A stretch of 64,000 bases of DNA. It comes from Janibacter corallicola NBRC 107790 (GTDB lineage Bacteria; Actinomycetota; Actinomycetes; Actinomycetales; Dermatophilaceae). The notes beneath the pieces were generated by a model. The model was not told where the DNA came from. It made no database searches and was given only the letters and a program-made list of their open reading frames with translations. Each line of letters starts with the position of its first letter. Positions within the stretch are counted from its first letter, which is position 1. The DNA is taken from the NCBI RefSeq assembly GCF_001570965.1, contig NZ_BCSR01000010.1:1-64000 (forward strand), in the 5' to 3' direction. Both the position numbers and the translations under genes were made by a program. Of the stretch, positions 1-8,577 are shown piece by piece.

Positions 1-168
1 GGCGAGCGGCTCGGCCTGCGCACCGACGAGGACGCCACCCGCCTCGAGGAGGTCGCGACCGACCTCGGCCCCGACGACCCGGCCCTCTTCGTGCTGAGCG
101 TCTACGACTTCTTCACCTGGTTGCAGGAGTCGCTCACCCGCGCCCTCACCGCCGGGGGCGGGGAGTGA
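1..168 (+). CDS. DUF2017 family protein, C-terminal part
   Basis: Frame 1 is open from the window edge to a TGA at 166-168 and encodes the last 55 residues of a protein. The peptide contains [15 protein letters not shown] and a tail with [13 protein letters not shown], which fits the C terminus of the actinobacterial DUF2017 family usually found upstream of murI, often near clpS. The function of DUF2017 is unknown. The stop codon overlaps the GTG of murI (GTGA), so the two genes are translationally coupled. The N-terminal part lies outside the window. Confidence 0.75.
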   Translation, partial: GERLGLRTDEDATRLEEVATDLGPDDPALFVLSVYDFFTWLQESLTRALTAGGGE

Positions 169-983
169 GCCAGCAGGACCCGAGCGGGCCCATCGGCATC
201 TTCGACTCCGGGTTCGGCGGGCTCACCGTGGCCCGGGCGGTCATCGACCAGCTGCCGCACGAACCCGTCGCCTACCTCGGGGACACCGCCCGCGCACCGT
301 ACGGCCCGCGCCCCATCGCGCAGACGCGCGGCTTCGCCCTGGAGTGCCTCGACCGGCTCGTGGACCACGGGGTCAAGCTCCTCGTCATCGCCTGCAACAC
401 CGCCAGCGCGGCGGTGCTGCACGACGCCCGGGAGCGCTACTCGGTGCCCGTCGTCGAGGTCATCCGCCCGGCGGTCCGCCGGGCCGTGCTCGCGACGCGC
501 AACAACCGGGTGGGCGTGATCTCCACCGAGGGGACCCACCGTTCGCGCGCCTACCTGGACGCCTTCGCGGCCGCCCCGCAGACGCACGTGATCTCCCAGC
601 CGTGCCCACGCTTCGTCGAGCTCGTCGAGGCAGGGACGACCTCCGGCCCGGACGTCCTCGAGGTCGCCCACCGCTACCTCGACCCCCTTCGTGGTGCGGG
701 GGTGGACACCCTCGTCCTGGGCTGCACCCACTACCCGCTGCTGACCGGCGCCCTCTCCTACGTGATGGGTGAGGATGTCACGCTCGTCTCATCTGCCGAG
801 GAAACGGCCAAGGGCGTCTACCGTGTCCTTGCAGACCAGGGTCTGCTGCGCCCCGAGTCGCTGCCGGAGCCGGAGCACGGCTTCACCACGACCGGCGACC
901 CGGAGCGCTTCCGGGTCCTGGCCGGCCGCTTCCTCGGCCCCGAGGTGGCGGACGTGTTCGGCGACCGAGGAGGAGACGGGTGA
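165..983 (+). CDS. murI: Glutamate racemase
   Basis: This 272-residue protein interconverts L- and D-glutamate and supplies D-Glu for peptidoglycan precursors in the cytoplasm. The N-terminal [13 protein letters not shown] motif and both catalytic cysteines are present: Cys77 in ACNTASAA and Cys187 in LGCTHYPLL. Length is normal for the family. The GTG start overlaps the upstream stop, and the TGA overlaps the GTG of the next gene, so DUF2017, murI and the MBL gene form one tightly coupled operon. The Leu codon CTT near 686 belongs to a copy of the dispersed CGAAGGGGG element. Confidence 0.97.
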   Translation: MSQQDPSGPIGIFDSGFGGLTVARAVIDQLPHEPVAYLGDTARAPYGPRPIAQTRGFALECLDRLVDHGVKLLVIACNTASAAVLHDARERYSVPVVEVIRPAVRRAVLATRNNRVGVISTEGTHRSRAYLDAFAAAPQTHVISQPCPRFVELVEAGTTSGPDVLEVAHRYLDPLRGAGVDTLVLGCTHYPLLTGALSYVMGEDVTLVSSAEETAKGVYRVLADQGLLRPESLPEPEHGFTTTGDPERFRVLAGRFLGPEVADVFGDRGGDG

Positions 984-1747
984 GGCTGACCGTCATCGGC
1001 TGCTCCGGCTCCTTCGCGGGACCCGAGTCCCCGGCGTCGTGCTACCTGGTCAGCGCCGAGCACGAGGGGAGAACCCACCACCTGGTCCTCGACCTCGGCA
1101 ACGGGGCGCTCGGAGCCCTGCAGCGGCACGTGGACCCGGCGGACGTCGATGCCGTGCTCGTCAGCCACCTGCACCCCGACCACTGCATCGACCTGACGGG
1201 GCTCTACGTCACCCGGACCTACCACCCCGAGGGCGTGCCCTCCGACCGGCTGCCCATCCACGGGCCGAGCCGGACCGAGCAGCGGCTGCACGAGGCCTAC
1301 GAGGGTCTCGGGGCGGAGGGGATGAGCAGCGTCTTCGAGTTCCACACGCTCGCCCCGGGGACGCCGACCCGCATCGGGCCCTTCGTCGTCGACGCCTTCC
1401 CCGTGAACCACCCCGTCGAGGCCTTCGGCTTCCGGGTCACCGCCGACGGCGCCGTCCTGGCCTACAGCGGTGACACCGACACCTGCGAGGAGCTGACCCC
1501 GCTGCTCACGGGGGCGGACCTGGCGCTCGTGGACTCGGCCTTCGTCGAGGGTCGGGACGAGGTCCGTGACATCCATCTGACCGGGCGCAGGGCCGCTGAG
1601 GCGGCGGTCGCGGCCGGTGGCGTGCGCCGACTGATGCTCACGCACATCCCGGCGTGGAACGACCCGGAGGTCTGCCGGTCGGATGCCGCGGCGGTCTGGC
1701 CGGGCGAGGTCGAGCTGGCCCGCCCGGACACGACCTACGAGGTCTGA
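980..1747 (+). CDS. MBL-fold hydrolase, Rv1339-type cyclic nucleotide phosphodiesterase homologue
   Basis: The 255-residue protein has the metallo-beta-lactamase metal motif H63-L-H65-P-D67-H68 and a [10 protein letters not shown] terminus typical of RNase Z-like hydrolases. Position between murI and rph matches mycobacterial Rv1339, reported as an atypical class II cAMP phosphodiesterase, so a cyclic nucleotide or RNA phosphodiester substrate is likely. The function is transferred by synteny and fold, not proven. GTG at 980 overlaps the murI stop. The 3' end overlaps the convergent HAD gene by 13 nt. Confidence 0.85.
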   Translation: MRLTVIGCSGSFAGPESPASCYLVSAEHEGRTHHLVLDLGNGALGALQRHVDPADVDAVLVSHLHPDHCIDLTGLYVTRTYHPEGVPSDRLPIHGPSRTEQRLHEAYEGLGAEGMSSVFEFHTLAPGTPTRIGPFVVDAFPVNHPVEAFGFRVTADGAVLAYSGDTDTCEELTPLLTGADLALVDSAFVEGRDEVRDIHLTGRRAAEAAVAAGGVRRLMLTHIPAWNDPEVCRSDAAAVWPGEVELARPDTTYEV

Positions 1748-2382
1748 GCCGGGGCGAGGGCGAGCAGCCCGTGCAGCGACTCCTCGAGCCGGTCCGGTGC
1801 GGCCGACGCGAGGACGTCGCGGGGATGGGTGGCCTCCGGGCGGCACACGGCGTAGGTGGCCAGCCCCGCGGCGCGCCCCGCCTCGATGTCGTGCGTGGTG
1901 TCGCCGACCATCCAGCTCCCTTCTGCGCCGAGGGCCCCCAGCGCCCGGTGGATGACGTGCGGGGCCGGCTTGGCGGGGAAGCCGTCGGTGCCCTGCACGT
2001 GGTCGAGGTGCTCCGCGAGCCCCAGTGCCGTGACGAGATCGCGCGCCATCGCCGTGCCCTTGGTCGTGGTCACCGCGAGCAGCCAGCCGCGTTCCCGGAG
2101 CGTCGCCAGCACCTCCGGCACCTCGGCGAAGGGGGCCGAGCTGCGGGTGAAGCGCGCCGGGTAGATCCGGCGGTAGCTCGCCGAGAGCGCGGCCGGGTCA
2201 CCGTCGGGTGCCAGCCGGGCGAAGGTGTCCTCCAGCGGCAGCCCGATGAGCGGGCGCACGAGATCTGCAGGTGGGACCGGCAGCCCGTGCTCGGCGATCG
2301 CCTCGCGCTGGCTGGCGATGATGTCGGGCAGCGAGTCCACGAGCGTGCCGTCGAGGTCGAAGCAGATCGCAGGTACAGGCAT
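1735..2382 (-). CDS. HAD-superfamily phosphatase, phosphoglycolate-phosphatase-like
   Basis: The 215-residue protein has all four HAD motifs: the nucleophile pair D9/D11 in CFDLDGTLVDS, a Thr motif in AVTTTKG, Lys in FPAKPAP, and the acidic motif VGDTTHDIEAG. It resembles Gph/PGP-type phosphatases that hydrolyse small phosphate esters; the true substrate cannot be told from sequence. The reading frame is open far upstream, but ATG at 2380-2382 is chosen because it begins the conserved N terminus and lies 7 nt after a TAACGT hexamer. Confidence 0.88.
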   Translation of the reverse strand: MPVPAICFDLDGTLVDSLPDIIASQREAIAEHGLPVPPADLVRPLIGLPLEDTFARLAPDGDPAALSASYRRIYPARFTRSSAPFAEVPEVLATLRERGWLLAVTTTKGTAMARDLVTALGLAEHLDHVQGTDGFPAKPAPHVIHRALGALGAEGSWMVGDTTHDIEAGRAAGLATYAVCRPEATHPRDVLASAAPDRLEESLHGLLALAPAQTS

Positions 2383-2389
2383 GGGGGAG

Positions 2390-2395
2390 ACGTTA
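2390..2395 (-). promoter_or_regulatory. Putative leaderless -10 of the HAD gene
   Basis: TAACGT on the minus strand ends 7 nt before the ATG at 2382, with no Shine-Dalgarno sequence between. Transcription would start at or next to the start codon. Confidence 0.45.
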
Positions 2396-2436
2396 ACCCG
2401 ATCGACCTCGCCCCTACGGGCTGGTTGGATGGAGCC

Positions 2437-3462
2437 ATGCCCGCGCGCCTGCCCGACCCCCTTCGCCCCGGTGACACGATCGCGGTCACCGCCCCCAGCA
2501 GCGGTGTGCCGGCCCCGCTGCTGCCGCGTCTCGACGCAGCCGTGGAGCAGCTGCGGGGGCGTGGCTTCGAGGTGGTCGAGGGTGCCTGCCTGCGCGAGGG
2601 GGAGCATCACGTCAGCGGTTCGAAGCAGGCGCGTGCCGACGAGCTCATGGCCTTCCTCGTCGATCCCGACATCGCCGCCGTCGTCCCGCCGTGGGGCGGC
2701 GAGACCGGGATCGACCTGCTGCCGCTGCTGGACACCGACCTGCTCGCCGAGTGCGAACCCTGTTGGTACGTGGGCTTCTCCGACACCACGACGACGATGC
2801 TCCCGCTGACGCTGCGTGCCGGGTGGGCGACGCTGCACGGGTGCAACCTGATGGACACGCCCTACGAGCCGGCGCCGGGGCTGCTGCACTGGCTCGACGT
2901 GGCCACGAGCGAAGGGGGGACCCTCACCCAGACCGCCGCGACGCACCGGCGCGCCGCAGGGTGGGACGACTACGAGGCCGATCCACGGGTGTCGCGGATG
3001 ACGCTGACCGAGCCGACGCGGTGGCGCAGCCTCTCGGGGGAGACGGTGGACGTCGCGGGGCCGCTCGTCGGTGGCTGTCTGGAGGTGCTGTCGCCGCTGG
3101 CGGGGACCCCCTTCGGTGATGTGCCACGGTGGGCGGCGGAGCAGCCCGACCCACCCGTGGTGCTGCTGGAGGTGGCCGAGCGGGACGCCTACGACGCCTG
3201 CCGGATGCTGCACGGGCTGCGACTGTCCGGGTGGTTCGACCGGTGCGCCGGAGTCGTGCTCGGCCGCACCCCGGCGCCGGACTCACCGACGATGACCCAC
3301 CACGAGGCGGTGCTCGATGCGCTGGGGGACCTCGACGTGCCGGTGGTCCTCGACATGGACTTCGGGCACCAGCAGCCGATGATGCCGCTCGTGCTCGGGG
3401 CGCCCACCCGGGTCGAGGTGAGCGCGGGGCACCAGCGGGTGACCCAGGACCTCAGCCGGTAG
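2437..3462 (+). CDS. S66-family LD-carboxypeptidase-like peptidase
   Basis: The 341-residue protein matches family S66 (LdcA / MccF type), serine peptidases acting on L,D-bonds of murein tetrapeptides or on peptide antibiotics. The nucleophile is probably Ser115 in YVGFSDTTTT, with a late His in DFGHQQPMMPL; PPWGGETGIDLLP is the conserved segment that comes before. ATG at 2437 is used because the open frame upstream overlaps the divergent HAD gene. A weak TTGGAT hexamer lies 6 nt before the start. Whether it recycles murein or gives resistance cannot be decided here. Confidence 0.88.
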   Translation: MPARLPDPLRPGDTIAVTAPSSGVPAPLLPRLDAAVEQLRGRGFEVVEGACLREGEHHVSGSKQARADELMAFLVDPDIAAVVPPWGGETGIDLLPLLDTDLLAECEPCWYVGFSDTTTTMLPLTLRAGWATLHGCNLMDTPYEPAPGLLHWLDVATSEGGTLTQTAATHRRAAGWDDYEADPRVSRMTLTEPTRWRSLSGETVDVAGPLVGGCLEVLSPLAGTPFGDVPRWAAEQPDPPVVLLEVAERDAYDACRMLHGLRLSGWFDRCAGVVLGRTPAPDSPTMTHHEAVLDALGDLDVPVVLDMDFGHQQPMMPLVLGAPTRVEVSAGHQRVTQDLSR

Positions 3463-4321
3463 GTCGGTCGGACGGGTGACGATCTCCCGTGGCGCCGACG
3501 ACCCACTCCGCGACCCGCTCGCCGATGATCTCGGGGGAGCGGGCGAAGGAGAAGTGGTTCACCGGCTTGCCCGGGTCGTCCGCGTCCTTGGTGAAGGTGA
3601 ACCGCTCGGTGCGCGCCGAGGGCAGCTTCTCGATCAGGGCGTCGACGGCCGCCCGAGGAGCGAGGTGGTCGCCGTCGAGGTCGACGACGAGCACCGGCAG
3701 GCTCCGATCGCGCAGCGCCTCGCGGATCGGGTGGCCGTCCGGCGCCAGCCGGCCGGTGCGGGCGAACGCCGCCCACTCGCGCACCAGCGTGCGCGCCTGC
3801 CGGCCGCCGAAGCCGAGCCGCTCACCGGGCCAGTAGCCCACCACTCGCGAGACGAGCGACATGAGCTGGGTCTGGGCCAGGGTCTTCAGTCCCTGCTGCC
3901 GCCGCCAGAAGGGGGTGCCCGCGCCGATGAGCACCGCCGCGTCCGGCAGCGGGTGGCCGCCCGCGAGGTGGGCGAGCAGGACGTGCCCGCCGAGGGAGTG
4001 GCCGAGCAGGACGAGCGGGCCCCCGTGCCCGGCCCGGAGCTCGGCGACGACCTTCGGCAGCCAGTCGTGGGCGATCTGGACGTACCCGTGGTCGTGGTGG
4101 CGGTCCACGGCGGGCACCGCCTCACCCTGGCCGGGGTAGTCCGCGACGGCCGCCGTGACGCCGGTCCGGGCCAGGTCGTCGACGAAGGGCTCGTAGTAGC
4201 CGGCCGGCACGCCCATGGCGGGCAGCACGAGCACGACGGGAGCCTGCGCATCGGCGGCCCGGGCCGTGTGCAGCACCGTGCGGCCGCCGTCGGACAGGGG
4301 GATCTCCGCGTGCTGCTGCAT
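3452..4321 (-). CDS. Alpha/beta-fold hydrolase
   Basis: The 289-residue protein has the lipase-type nucleophile elbow LLGHSLGGH with Ser109, an oxyanion region [12 protein letters not shown], and a late [10 protein letters not shown] segment that probably carries the acid and is followed by His near KPVNHFSF. The layout is that of a serine alpha/beta hydrolase with a helical lid; substrate unknown. It converges with the LD-carboxypeptidase with an 11-nt overlap. ATG 4321 is chosen over a longer open frame that would run into rph. Confidence 0.85.
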   Translation of the reverse strand: MQQHAEIPLSDGGRTVLHTARAADAQAPVVLVLPAMGVPAGYYEPFVDDLARTGVTAAVADYPGQGEAVPAVDRHHDHGYVQIAHDWLPKVVAELRAGHGGPLVLLGHSLGGHVLLAHLAGGHPLPDAAVLIGAGTPFWRRQQGLKTLAQTQLMSLVSRVVGYWPGERLGFGGRQARTLVREWAAFARTGRLAPDGHPIREALRDRSLPVLVVDLDGDHLAPRAAVDALIEKLPSARTERFTFTKDADDPGKPVNHFSFARSPEIIGERVAEWVVGATGDRHPSDRPTG

Positions 4322-4328
4322 GGGCCCG

Positions 4329-4334
4329 AGCCTA
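4329..4334 (-). promoter_or_regulatory. Putative leaderless -10 of the alpha/beta hydrolase gene
   Basis: TAGGCT on the minus strand ends 7 nt before ATG 4321. The divergent rph hexamer lies only 20 bp away, so the two promoters must overlap. Confidence 0.5.
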
Positions 4335-4354
4335 TGGGACGTGCTCGCGGTCGT

Positions 4355-4360
4355 TAGCCT
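4355..4360 (+). promoter_or_regulatory. Putative leaderless -10 of rph
   Basis: TAGCCT ends 7 nt before the rph ATG at 4368 and no ribosome binding site precedes the ATG. Confidence 0.5.
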
Positions 4361-4367
4361 GACGGTC

Positions 4368-5123
4368 ATGACTGAGACGCCACGACACGACGGACGCACC
4401 CCCGAGCAGCTGCGCGAGGTGCGTATCACCCGGAACTGGCTGGACCACGCGGAGGGCTCGGTCCTCGTCGAGTTCGGGCGCACCCGGGTGCTCGTCGCCG
4501 CCTCCTTCGAGGCCGGCGTCCCGCGTTGGCTGAAGGGCCAGGGCAAGGGCTGGGTCACCGCGGAGTACGAGATGCTCCCGCGCAGCACCAACACCCGGAG
4601 CGGGCGCGAGTCCCGCAAGGGCAAGGTCGGCGGCCGCACCCACGAGATCTCCCGCCTCATCGGTCGTGCCCTGCGCGCCGTCATCGACACGAAGGCGTTG
4701 GGGGAGAACACGATCGTCCTCGACTGCGACGTCCTGCAGGCGGACGGCGGTACCCGCACGGCGGCGATCACCGGTGCCTACGTCGCACTCGTCGACGCCA
4801 TCGCCGACGCGAAGGTCCAGGGGCTCGTGCCCGAGAAGGCGCAGCCGCTCACCGGCTCGATCGCCGCGGTGTCGGTCGGCGTGGTCGACGGTCGTCCGGT
4901 CTGCGACCTGGACTACCCCGAGGACTCGACCGCCGGCACCGACATGAACGTCGTCATGACCGGCGCGGGGGACTTCGTCGAGGTGCAGGGGACGGCGGAG
5001 GGGACTCCCTTCGACCGGGGCGTGCTGGACCACTTGCTCGACCTGGCCGTTGGCGGCTGCGAGCAGCTGACGAGGGCCCAGGAGGCGGCACTCGCCGACA
5101 CCCCGCGGGAGCGCGTCCGATGA
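4368..5123 (+). CDS. rph: Ribonuclease PH
   Basis: The 251-residue phosphorolytic 3'-5' exoribonuclease trims tRNA 3' ends. Recognisable parts are the N-terminal [11 protein letters not shown], the RNA/phosphate-binding segment with many basic residues ([18 protein letters not shown]), and the core segments [21 protein letters not shown] and [18 protein letters not shown]. Length and order are normal for the family. The ATG is preceded by a TAGCCT hexamer, so a leaderless transcript is likely. rdgB follows with a 4-nt ATGA overlap, the standard actinobacterial rph-rdgB pair. Confidence 0.97.
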   Translation: MTETPRHDGRTPEQLREVRITRNWLDHAEGSVLVEFGRTRVLVAASFEAGVPRWLKGQGKGWVTAEYEMLPRSTNTRSGRESRKGKVGGRTHEISRLIGRALRAVIDTKALGENTIVLDCDVLQADGGTRTAAITGAYVALVDAIADAKVQGLVPEKAQPLTGSIAAVSVGVVDGRPVCDLDYPEDSTAGTDMNVVMTGAGDFVEVQGTAEGTPFDRGVLDHLLDLAVGGCEQLTRAQEAALADTPRERVR

Positions 5124-5752
5124 CCTCCCGGGTCGTGCTCGCGACCCACAACGAGCACAAGGTGCACGAGCTGCAGGAGATCCTCGGCGGGGCTGAGCTC
5201 GACGTCGAGATCCTCTCGATGGCCGCCTTCCCCGAGGTCGGCGAGATCCCCGAGACCGCGGTGACCTTCGCCGGCAATGCCGGCCTCAAGGCCGATCACG
5301 TCGCCCGACGCACCGACCTGCCGGCGCTCGCGGACGACTCCGGCCTGAGCGTCGATGTCCTCGGCGGCAGTCCCGGCATCTTCTCCGCGCGGTGGTCCGG
5401 GCTGCACGGCGGCGCCGACCTGCCCCGCGAGGAGAAGGACCGGCGCAACCTCCAGCTGCTCCTCGACCAGCTCGCCGACGTGCCGGACGAGCACCGCCGG
5501 GCCGCCTTCCGCTGCGCCGCGGTCCTCGCGCTCCCGGACGGCACCACCGTGACGAGCGAAGGGGAGGTCCCCGGCCTCCTCGTGCGGGCGCCCGTGGGGG
5601 AGAACGGCTTCGGTTACGACCCGATCTTCGTCCCCGATGGCGGCACCCGCACGCTGGCCGAGTACAGCGATGCGGAGAAGAACGCGATCAGCCACCGGGG
5701 TCGGGCCTTCCGGGCCCTCGCGGAGCAGCTGCCCCGCTACCTCACCGACTGA
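5120..5752 (+). CDS. rdgB: XTP/dITP pyrophosphatase (HAM1/RdgB family)
   Basis: The 210-residue enzyme removes ITP, dITP and XTP from the nucleotide pool, preventing their incorporation. The signature N terminus [17 protein letters not shown], the catalytic [22 protein letters not shown] segment split around D and the C-terminal [13 protein letters not shown] and ISHRGRAF motifs are all present. ATG 5120 overlaps the rph stop. The gene ends 5 nt before the 3' end of the opposing tRNA-Leu gene. Confidence 0.97.
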   Translation: MTSRVVLATHNEHKVHELQEILGGAELDVEILSMAAFPEVGEIPETAVTFAGNAGLKADHVARRTDLPALADDSGLSVDVLGGSPGIFSARWSGLHGGADLPREEKDRRNLQLLLDQLADVPDEHRRAAFRCAAVLALPDGTTVTSEGEVPGLLVRAPVGENGFGYDPIFVPDGGTRTLAEYSDAEKNAISHRGRAFRALAEQLPRYLTD

Positions 5753-5757
5753 GCCGG

Positions 5758-5840
5758 TGCCGAAGGCGGGACTTGAACCCGCACACCCATCGGGCACGAG
5801 AACCTAAATCTCGCGTGTCTGCCTGTTCCACCACTTCGGC
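5758..5840 (-). tRNA. tRNA-Leu (anticodon UAG)
   Basis: A cloverleaf with a long variable arm is readable on the minus strand. Acceptor arms GCCGAAG / CTTCGGC pair fully and the anticodon loop TTTAGGT is closed by GAGA/TCTC. The T arm carries GGTTCAAGT. CCA is not encoded. It reads CUA codons. Confidence 0.95.
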
Positions 5841-5849
5841 TTCGCACGC

Positions 5850-5855
5850 AGTCTA
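5850..5855 (-). promoter_or_regulatory. Putative -10 of tRNA-Leu
   Basis: TAGACT on the minus strand lies 9 nt before the mature tRNA 5' end. No convincing -35 was seen. Confidence 0.35.
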
Positions 5856-5865
5856 GGCGCCCGGC

Positions 5866-6621
5866 TCACCGCGGCCCCGGCGCCACGTTGGCCGGGTCGA
5901 AGCCGTACGGCAGCTCGAGCCGGTGGGCGGCCATCAGCTCCCGGTCCCCGAGCACCTCGGCCGTCGACCCGTCCCCGACGATCTCTCCGTCGGAGAGGAC
6001 GACCGAGCGCTCGCACAGCTCGAGGGCGTAGGGCAGGTCGTGGGTGACCATGAGCACGGTGACCTCGAGGCGGCGCAGGAGGTCGGCGACCTCGCGACGA
6101 GCGGCCGGGTCCAGATTGCTGCTCGGCTCGTCGAGCACGAGGATCTCCGGCCGCATCGCCAGCACGGTCGCGATCGCCACCCGGCGCCGCTGGCCGAAGG
6201 AGAGGTGGTGCGGCGGGCGGTCGGCGAGCTCGGCCACGTCGACCGCAGCCAGCGCCTCCTCGACCCGCTCCTGCAGCTCCTGACCCCGCAGACCGAGGTT
6301 GCGTGGTCCGAAGGCGACGTCCTGGGCCACGGTGGGCATGAAGAGCTGGTCCTCCGGGTCCTGGAAGACGATGCCGACCCGGCGCCTGACCTCCAGGAGC
6401 GAGTCGTCGGCCACCGGCAGCCCGGAGATGGTGACGTGGCCCGAGTCGGGCCGCAGGATGCCGTTCAGGTGCAGCACGAGGGTGGTCTTGCCGGCGCCGT
6501 TGGGTCCGAGCAGGGCGACGCGCTCACCCGGGTGCACGTGCAGGTCCACCCCGCGCAGGGCCGCGTGGCCGTCGGGGTAGGTGTGTCGGAGGTGGCGCAG
6601 CTCGACCACGGGGGTGCTCAT
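5866..6621 (-). CDS. cbiO: ECF transporter ATPase, cobalt/nickel type (CbiO/EcfA)
   Basis: The 251-residue ABC ATPase powers the adjacent metal ECF transporter. It has Walker A GPNGAGKTT, the Q-loop FQDPEDQLF typical of CbiO/EcfA, a signature variant LSFGQRRRVAIA, Walker B ILVLDEPSSNLD and the switch His in VTHDLPYAL. ATG 6621 overlaps the stop of ecfT by 4 nt. It is the last gene of the cbiM-PDGLE-ecfT-ecfA operon; one ATPase presumably forms a homodimer. Confidence 0.93.
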   Translation of the reverse strand: MSTPVVELRHLRHTYPDGHAALRGVDLHVHPGERVALLGPNGAGKTTLVLHLNGILRPDSGHVTISGLPVADDSLLEVRRRVGIVFQDPEDQLFMPTVAQDVAFGPRNLGLRGQELQERVEEALAAVDVAELADRPPHHLSFGQRRRVAIATVLAMRPEILVLDEPSSNLDPAARREVADLLRRLEVTVLMVTHDLPYALELCERSVVLSDGEIVGDGSTAEVLGDRELMAAHRLELPYGFDPANVAPGPR

Positions 6622-7391
6622 GCCCGCCACCCCATCACGAGCGTCGCCGCCGCGAGGAGGACGGCCACGAGCGGCAGCGCCAGGGCGCCCAGCCACACCC
6701 GGGAGCTCGCCGGGGCTCCGTCCCCGAGGTGCAGGTCGCCGCTGTACCCCCGCGAGAGCATCGCGAGATGCACCCGCTCGCCCCGCTCGAAGGAGCGGAT
6801 GAAGAGCGCCCCGGCGGACTCGGCGACGACCGGCCAGGCGGCGAGCGAGCGGCCGGCGAAGCCCCGCGACTCCCGCGCGACGCGCATCCGGCGCAGGTCC
6901 CCGGTGACGACCTCGAGATAGCGCACCATGAAGGCGAGGATCTCCACGAGGCGCCGTGGCAGGCGCAGCCGCGCCATCCCGGCCACGAGGTCCGGCGGGC
7001 GGGTGCTCGAGGCGAGGAGCAGCGAGGCCAGGGCGCCGAGGGTCCCCTTCGCCAGCAGCGCCCAGGCCCCCCACAGCCCGGCGACGGACAGCGACAGCGG
7101 ACCGACCTCGACCGTTCGCCCGACGGCCACGAAGGGCATGAGCACCGCGAAGACGACGAAGGGGACCTCGACGACGAGCCGCTTGGCCAGGAGGAGGGGG
7201 GACACCCGGGAGATCACGATGGCGACCGCGAGCACGAGGGCGTGCCCGCCGAAGGCCCAGATGGACTCCCGAGGGGTGGCCACGACCGCCATGACGAAGA
7301 CGAGCAGCGCGATGACCTTCACATGGGCCGGGAGCCGGTGGACGGGGGAGTCGCCGGTGGGCCTCGAGGGTCGGTCGTGCCGACCGCCCAC
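6618..7391 (-). CDS. cbiQ: ECF transporter transmembrane subunit (CbiQ/EcfT)
   Basis: The 257-residue membrane protein has about five hydrophobic segments (near residues 25-45, 48-64, 72-90, 95-125 and 230-254). It carries the EcfT coupling-helix motif RSFERGERVHLAMLSRGYSG, whose Ala-Arg-Gly-like element binds the ATPase. It joins CbiO to the substrate-binding CbiM. The GTG start comes directly after the TGA of the PDGLE gene. Confidence 0.9.
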   Translation of the reverse strand: MGGRHDRPSRPTGDSPVHRLPAHVKVIALLVFVMAVVATPRESIWAFGGHALVLAVAIVISRVSPLLLAKRLVVEVPFVVFAVLMPFVAVGRTVEVGPLSLSVAGLWGAWALLAKGTLGALASLLLASSTRPPDLVAGMARLRLPRRLVEILAFMVRYLEVVTGDLRRMRVARESRGFAGRSLAAWPVVAESAGALFIRSFERGERVHLAMLSRGYSGDLHLGDGAPASSRVWLGALALPLVAVLLAAATLVMGWRA

Positions 7392-7715
7392 TCAGTCCTC
7401 CTCGGAGGATCCGGTGCCGCGGCGGTGCAGCAGCCGCGTCAGGCCGAACATGAGTACTCCGACGACCACGACGCCGATGATGCCGGCGAGCCCGCCGGAG
7501 AGTCGGTCGCTATCAACGCCGGCGATGCCGTAGTCGGCCAGCGGCGAGGCGGAGCTCGCGTGCTCTCCGGCCGTGTCGGCGAAGCCGAGCCCCGCCGCGA
7601 CGTGCTCCAGCCCGTCGGGGGAGGAGGAGGCGTAGAAGGAGACGACGCCGGCCAGCAGCAGCGCGACGACGACGCCGACGAGGACCACGGTCCGCACCGT
7701 GGTGCGGGGCCTCAT
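7392..7715 (-). CDS. PDGLE-domain subunit of metal ECF transporter (CbiN-like)
   Basis: The 107-residue protein has two membrane segments (about residues 8-27 and 74-96) flanking a periplasmic loop that begins with SSPDGLEHVA, the motif that names the PDGLE family. PDGLE proteins replace or extend CbiN in Co/Ni transporters. ATG 7715 overlaps the cbiM stop by 4 nt. This specific arrangement fits either nickel or cobalt uptake. Confidence 0.88.
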   Translation of the reverse strand: MRPRTTVRTVVLVGVVVALLLAGVVSFYASSSPDGLEHVAAGLGFADTAGEHASSASPLADYGIAGVDSDRLSGGLAGIIGVVVVGVLMFGLTRLLHRRGTGSSEED

Positions 7716-8404
7716 GCCGCCACCTCCCGGGAACCGGCGGTCGCGAGGTCGGCGGGGCGCCGCCCCACGCTCCCGGAGACCAGGTCGGGGCGCGTCGCGC
7801 TGATCGAGGCGACGACGAGGAAGGTGATGACCGACTCCCCGAGCCCGATGAGCACGTGCCAGCCGACCATCGCCGTGGTCAACGCCTCCAGCGGGATCGG
7901 CGCCTGCCCCCCGATCGCGTACAGACCGACGAAGCCCAGCGCCGCCACGGGGACGGAGACGAAGGCGCCGATCGCCGCGGCCACCGGCACCGACCCGGTC
8001 CGGCGCGGCAGCAGCGCGAGGGCGGCGCGGAAGGCCAACCACCCGACCCAGACGCCGACGATGCCCATGAGGGTGACATTCGTGCCCAGGGCGGTGATGC
8101 CGCCGTCGGCGAAGAGCAGTGCCTGGACCACGAGGACCACGCTCACGCAGAGAGTGGCCGTCCAGGGCCCGACGAGGACGGCGGCCAGTGCCCCTCCGAG
8201 CATGTGTCCGGAGGTCCCGGCGCCCACCGGGAAGTTGAGCATCTGCGCCGCGAAGATGAAGACCGCGACCATCCCCGCCATCGGTGCGCTGCGGTCGTCC
8301 AGGGTGGATCGGCTCCGCCACAGCGCGATCCCGATCCCGGCAGCTGCGATGACGGCGGTCCCCACGGACGTGGGGGCGTCGAGGAATCCGTCGGGTACGT
8401 GCAT
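7712..8404 (-). CDS. cbiM: Cobalt/nickel ECF transporter substrate-binding subunit CbiM
   Basis: The 230-residue integral membrane protein begins MHVPDGFLD, the family's hallmark N terminus, in which the free amino group and His2 bind the metal ion. Further conserved features are PMAGMVAVFIFAAQMLNFPV and the H in TSGHMLGGALAA. Upstream in-frame codons exist, but the conserved metal-binding N terminus fixes the start at 8404; AGGGAG lies about 13 nt before it. It leads a four-gene operon. Confidence 0.94.
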   Translation of the reverse strand: MHVPDGFLDAPTSVGTAVIAAAGIGIALWRSRSTLDDRSAPMAGMVAVFIFAAQMLNFPVGAGTSGHMLGGALAAVLVGPWTATLCVSVVLVVQALLFADGGITALGTNVTLMGIVGVWVGWLAFRAALALLPRRTGSVPVAAAIGAFVSVPVAALGFVGLYAIGGQAPIPLEALTTAMVGWHVLIGLGESVITFLVVASISATRPDLVSGSVGRRPADLATAGSREVAA

Positions 8405-8448
8405 CGACGGACACTCCCTTCGATGGATGCGGCGAGGACCCTCCACTA

Positions 8449-8465
8449 TTGCACAGGGCTCGCAA
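8449..8465 (-). promoter_or_regulatory. Candidate Nur-type (nickel) operator upstream of cbiM
   Basis: TTGC-N9-GCAA lies 45 bp upstream of cbiM. This matches the streptomycete Nur box (tTGCaa-N5-ttGCAA as I recall it) at 10 of 12 defined positions. Its place before a Ni/Co importer makes nickel repression plausible. Confidence 0.5.
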
Positions 8466-8577
8466 CTCTGGATCCGTCAGCCGAAGGGGGCCGGGCCCCG
8501 TTCCTCGGCGGCCCCGTCGGCGGCGGGATAGGTTTGGGGGCGAACCACAGGCAACGACGGCAGATTGCGAGGAACTC

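Noticed and set aside
2383-3213. Upstream extension of the HAD frame on the minus strand
   Set aside because: It overlaps the S66 peptidase gene fully and shows no conserved sequence; the HAD motif starts at 2382.
6729-8531. A 600-codon plus-strand frame opposite the ECF transporter genes
   Set aside because: Composition is typical of a shadow frame and the opposite strand holds four recognisable transporter genes.
8405-8577. Cobalamin riboswitch upstream of cbiM
   Set aside because: The region is too short and lacks the B12-box and the expected paired elements.
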